This document shows positions 6,030 to 7,921 of a DNA stretch of 7,921 nucleotides, one piece after another. The position numbers were made by a program, and so were the translations under genes. The notes beneath the pieces are model-generated. The model ran no database searches. It saw only the letters and a program-made list of their open reading frames with translations, and was not told the DNA's origin. This stretch comes from JBCAWW01 sp039024315 (GTDB lineage: Bacteria; Bacteroidota; Bacteroidia; J057), in assembly GCA_039024315.1 (NCBI GenBank), contig JBCCQN010000293.1, positions 1 through 7,921 on the forward strand, written 5' to 3'. Position 1 is the stretch's first letter, and every line of letters starts with the position of its first letter.

Positions 6030-7621
6030 TGGTCTTCTTTGGTTTGGGTTTCGCCTCCATCAAGTAAGTACTCAGGTCCTTTGCCATAGCCTTCAGGGTA
6101 GAAGTAGCGACCTACATCATGCGGCTCTTTGTCTTGTTCGGCTTGATAGGGATGATCTTGGGCCCAGGGGTCGTTTCTTGTGGCGCTGACTTGCCAGGAG
6201 ACCTTCATTCCGGGCTGCCCACCTGCGATGCTAAACTGATTGTTTTGTATCTCCTCGGCGATAAATACCTGAGCAAAACCACCGACACAAGTCAATTGAT
6301 AATGAAAATCAGTATTGAGCGCTTCAAAGTAGCTTGGCAGACTCACTACTGCATTGCCATTGGCGTCAAGTTGCACGGTGCCGTGGTAATAAGTGACATG
6401 ATCCGGAGATTCGACGGCATTGTGGCTGAGGGTTTTGTTGGCGGGATCGAGCGGGTGATCGAGGATGAAGTTTTTGCTACCCGTTACGGAAAAATCACCT
6501 GTAACTACTACATCGGCATCGTCCTGGATTTGCAAAATATTATTGCCATTAGCTCTTTCAAAGTTGGCGATAATAGTGTTGGTGCCCACATCTTTGTTTC
6601 GCACCTGAAGGGTAACATTGCTGGTGATCCGATTGATCCCGACATTGCGGCCACGCCCTACCTCAAAGATATCGTGCCCAGTAGTATCCTCAATTTGCAG
6701 TACTGTTGAATTCCCTGGCTGGTTGCGGACATTTAGGTCGATAAAACTAAATACCTGATTGATCCCTACCTCTTCCTCAAATCTCACGCGACCATTATCG
6801 AAGAGCTCAATATCAGCATCACGGCTTGGATTTGCCGCGAGACTTATGCCACTAGCGCCTACCATCTGGCCTATGCCTAAGAGACTGGAATCCTCTGCAA
6901 GGCGAATGTTGCCATTGACAAAAAGCTTATTGTCGTCAAGGATGCTAGTGCTGTCCCGGAAACCAATGGCCACCTGATTGCTATCCACAAAAACGAGATT
7001 GCTATCGAGATTCCAGAGCGAGGGCTTGAGATTACTGATCACCCCATTATCAATTCTAATCCCATCGCCGGCGGTCAGGCTGGGTAAGCTCAGGGTACTG
7101 CCTTGGCTGATAGAAAGATCATTGCCATTGAGCGAGATGTCTTGTAATTCATTGGCGGGATCGGCGTCGGCGTCATCGACATCCAAAGCGGTGCCAGCGG
7201 TGCTGGCAAATAGGGAGTAAGGCACAGAAAGCAGTTGACTGGTACCGAGGACGTAATAGTTGGTGCCGCCACTTTCATCTACTTCGATTTGCAAAAAGTG
7301 ATCATAACTCTCGAATTGGATACCCGCAAAAGTGCCAGAGAGGACAGTGCCTTCACCGAGATTGAGAGAGACGAGGCCAAGGGCTGAGGTCGTAACATTA
7401 TGGGCTTCTTGATAAACCGCGCTACCATTGGGGGAGCTTTCGAGGATGCTGATGCGGATGCTTACGTTTTGCCAAGCTAATGGTGCATTGTTGGCATCGC
7501 GGACGACGGCTTGGTATTTGAAGGCTTCTGGGCTTTGGGCGAAGGAGTGGTTGAGCAGCGCTAGGGAAAAGACGAAGCTGCATAGCAGGGCTTGCCAAAA
7601 ATTGCTTTTGAAGGTTTTCAT
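6026..7621 (-). CDS. Secreted tail-fibre-like surface protein
   Basis: A 531-residue protein with an N-terminal signal peptide ending in HSFAQ (cleavage probably after A28). Residues 31-143 are the module common to Bacteroidota surface proteins: PEAFKYQAVVRDANNAPLA, VSIRISIL, ALGLVSLNLGEGTVLSGTF, QIEVDESGG, GTSQLLSVPYSLFA. An Asp-rich linker (DVDDADADPANELQ, about 147-160) follows, then a long beta-rich, Asn/Asp-rich stretch (160-375) with recurring VGIN and LQV/LQI segments, as in trimeric fibre shafts. Residues 381-485 match a widespread fibre-tip type domain: KNFILDHPLDPANKTLSH, VESPDHVTYYHGTVQLD, SLPSYFEALNTDFHYQLTCV, VSWQVSATRND. The last 45 residues (HPYQAEQDKEPHDVGRYFYP and beyond) continue a pattern I recall from relatives. 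There is no T9SS sorting domain of its own. It shares an ATGA overlap with the downstream T9SS-domain gene. Role probably adhesion or surface structure; the exact function is not assignable. The start is the ATG before the signal peptide. Confidence 0.9.
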   Translation of the reverse strand: MKTFKSNFWQALLCSFVFSLALLNHSFAQSPEAFKYQAVVRDANNAPLAWQNVSIRISILESSPNGSAVYQEAHNVTTSALGLVSLNLGEGTVLSGTFAGIQFESYDHFLQIEVDESGGTNYYVLGTSQLLSVPYSLFASTAGTALDVDDADADPANELQDISLNGNDLSISQGSTLSLPSLTAGDGIRIDNGVISNLKPSLWNLDSNLVFVDSNQVAIGFRDSTSILDDNKLFVNGNIRLAEDSSLLGIGQMVGASGISLAANPSRDADIELFDNGRVRFEEEVGINQVFSFIDLNVRNQPGNSTVLQIEDTTGHDIFEVGRGRNVGINRITSNVTLQVRNKDVGTNTIIANFERANGNNILQIQDDADVVVTGDFSVTGSKNFILDHPLDPANKTLSHNAVESPDHVTYYHGTVQLDANGNAVVSLPSYFEALNTDFHYQLTCVGGFAQVFIAEEIQNNQFSIAGGQPGMKVSWQVSATRNDPWAQDHPYQAEQDKEPHDVGRYFYPEGYGKGPEYLLDGGETQTKEDQ

Positions 7622-7671
7622 AAGGCGTTTTGATGAAAAAGGTTATGGATTGTTTGCTGTCGTTTCCTATC

Positions 7672-7681
7672 CTTCTAGAAG
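7672..7681. repeat. 10-bp palindrome CTTCTAGAAG
   Basis: A perfect palindrome about 50 bases upstream of the start codon of the minus-strand surface-protein gene. It could be part of a regulator site near the promoter, but a 10-bp palindrome can also arise by chance. Confidence 0.25.
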
Positions 7682-7778
7682 ACTGTTGCCTCGATCACGG
7701 ATTGATCAGATCCCCCAAATCATCGGGTGGTGCGAGAGCTTAGTCCGGCCACTGCTAGGAAACGAGTTTGTAAAGTGC

Positions 7779-7790
7779 ATTAGCGCTAAT
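7779..7790. promoter_or_regulatory. 12-bp palindrome ATTAGCGCTAAT, possible operator
   Basis: A perfect 12-bp palindrome about 158 bases upstream of the surface-protein start codon, between that gene and whatever lies to the right. Its size and symmetry would fit a dimeric repressor site. There is no second copy visible in the window, so the regulatory role is a guess. Confidence 0.25.
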
Positions 7791-7835
7791 ACGCCCTTAT
7801 ACTACTGCATTCGCAGATATGTAGTTGAGAGAAAG

Positions 7836-7921
7836 ATGTCGAAAAGGGTAATGCTCCCGCTTAGTCAGGAAAAAGCCTTGGTGAAGCTTTGGGGTTTTGG
7901 CCTCCTTATAACTGAGCGTTC
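7836..7921 (+). CDS. Doubtful ORF start running off the right edge
   Basis: An ATG preceded by a purine-rich GAGAGAAAG opens a frame (MSKRVMLPLSQEKALVKLWG and on) that stays open for 28 codons to the edge. I recognise no family. An overlapping minus-strand frame is also open for about 40 codons here, so open length alone means little. Reported only because the gene would otherwise be lost. Confidence 0.15.
   Translation, partial: MSKRVMLPLSQEKALVKLWGFGLLITER

Larger units (their letters stand above)
7622..7921. other. Leader region of the secreted-protein operon, mostly non-coding
   Basis: These 300 bases lie upstream of the 531-residue protein gene and should contain its minus-strand promoter. 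I could not find a clear Bacteroidota -33/-7 promoter (TTTG, TAnnTTTG) at proper spacing. There is no Shine-Dalgarno sequence before the ATG at 7621, as is normal for the phylum. Two short perfect palindromes are present (7672-7681 and 7779-7790). An ORF start that runs off the right edge is possible but weak. Confidence 0.6.

Noticed and set aside
6119..6709. Long + strand open frame opposite the surface-protein gene (196 codons)
   Set aside because: It lies wholly inside the minus-strand gene, which has a signal peptide and recognisable domains. The + frame has no family resemblance and is an antisense shadow.
7802..7921. Minus-strand frame open from the right edge for about 40 codons, ending in TAA
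   Set aside because: No recognisable family and it overlaps another short open frame on the + strand; open length of this size is expected by chance.
1..7921. CRISPR arrays, tRNA/rRNA genes, insertion sequences
   Set aside because: Reading both strands, I saw no regularly spaced direct repeats, no tRNA cloverleaf or rRNA sequence, and no transposase-like protein.

Overview
The window most likely comes from a Bacteroidota genome, plausibly the Saprospiria/Lewinella side of the phylum. Evidence for this is a type IX secretion (T9SS) C-terminal sorting domain, a secreted protein with the N-terminal module typical of Bacteroidota surface proteins, and start codons without Shine-Dalgarno sequences. 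The class-level placement is an impression from protein style, not a computed result.

Layout, left to right. (1) Positions 2-916, + strand: the C-terminal part of a radical SAM enzyme, cut by the left edge. (2) Positions 1002-5137, + strand: a two-gene signalling operon. The first gene is a 1029-residue soluble hybrid histidine kinase with about four PAS-like domains, HisKA, HATPase, a receiver and a histidine-free helical tail. The second overlaps it by ATGA and encodes a 349-residue response regulator. Its output is not DNA-binding: the receiver and coiled coil lead into a TIR-like/DUF4062-like alpha/beta domain. (3) Positions 5138-5543: non-coding, with two strong palindromic hairpins (5398-5420 and 5444-5473) and an intrinsic terminator (5476-5513) serving the minus-strand genes. 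(4) Positions 7621-5544, minus strand: two secreted-protein genes, also overlapping by ATGA. One is a 531-residue tail-fibre-like protein and the other a 161-residue protein ending in a T9SS type A sorting domain. (5) Positions 7622-7921: mostly non-coding, the leader of the secreted-protein operon, with short palindromes and a doubtful ORF start running off the right edge.

The most interesting part is the kinase/regulator pair. It is visibly more AT-rich than the genes on both sides, its translation is coupled, and it appears to connect multi-PAS cytoplasmic sensing by phosphotransfer to a TIR-like effector. Such domains are known from immune and NAD-processing proteins. The wiring is inferred: kinase senses a cue, its receiver and/or the partner receiver is phosphorylated, and the TIR-like domain is switched. 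The TIR-like assignment rests on motif recognition and would need a profile or structure comparison.
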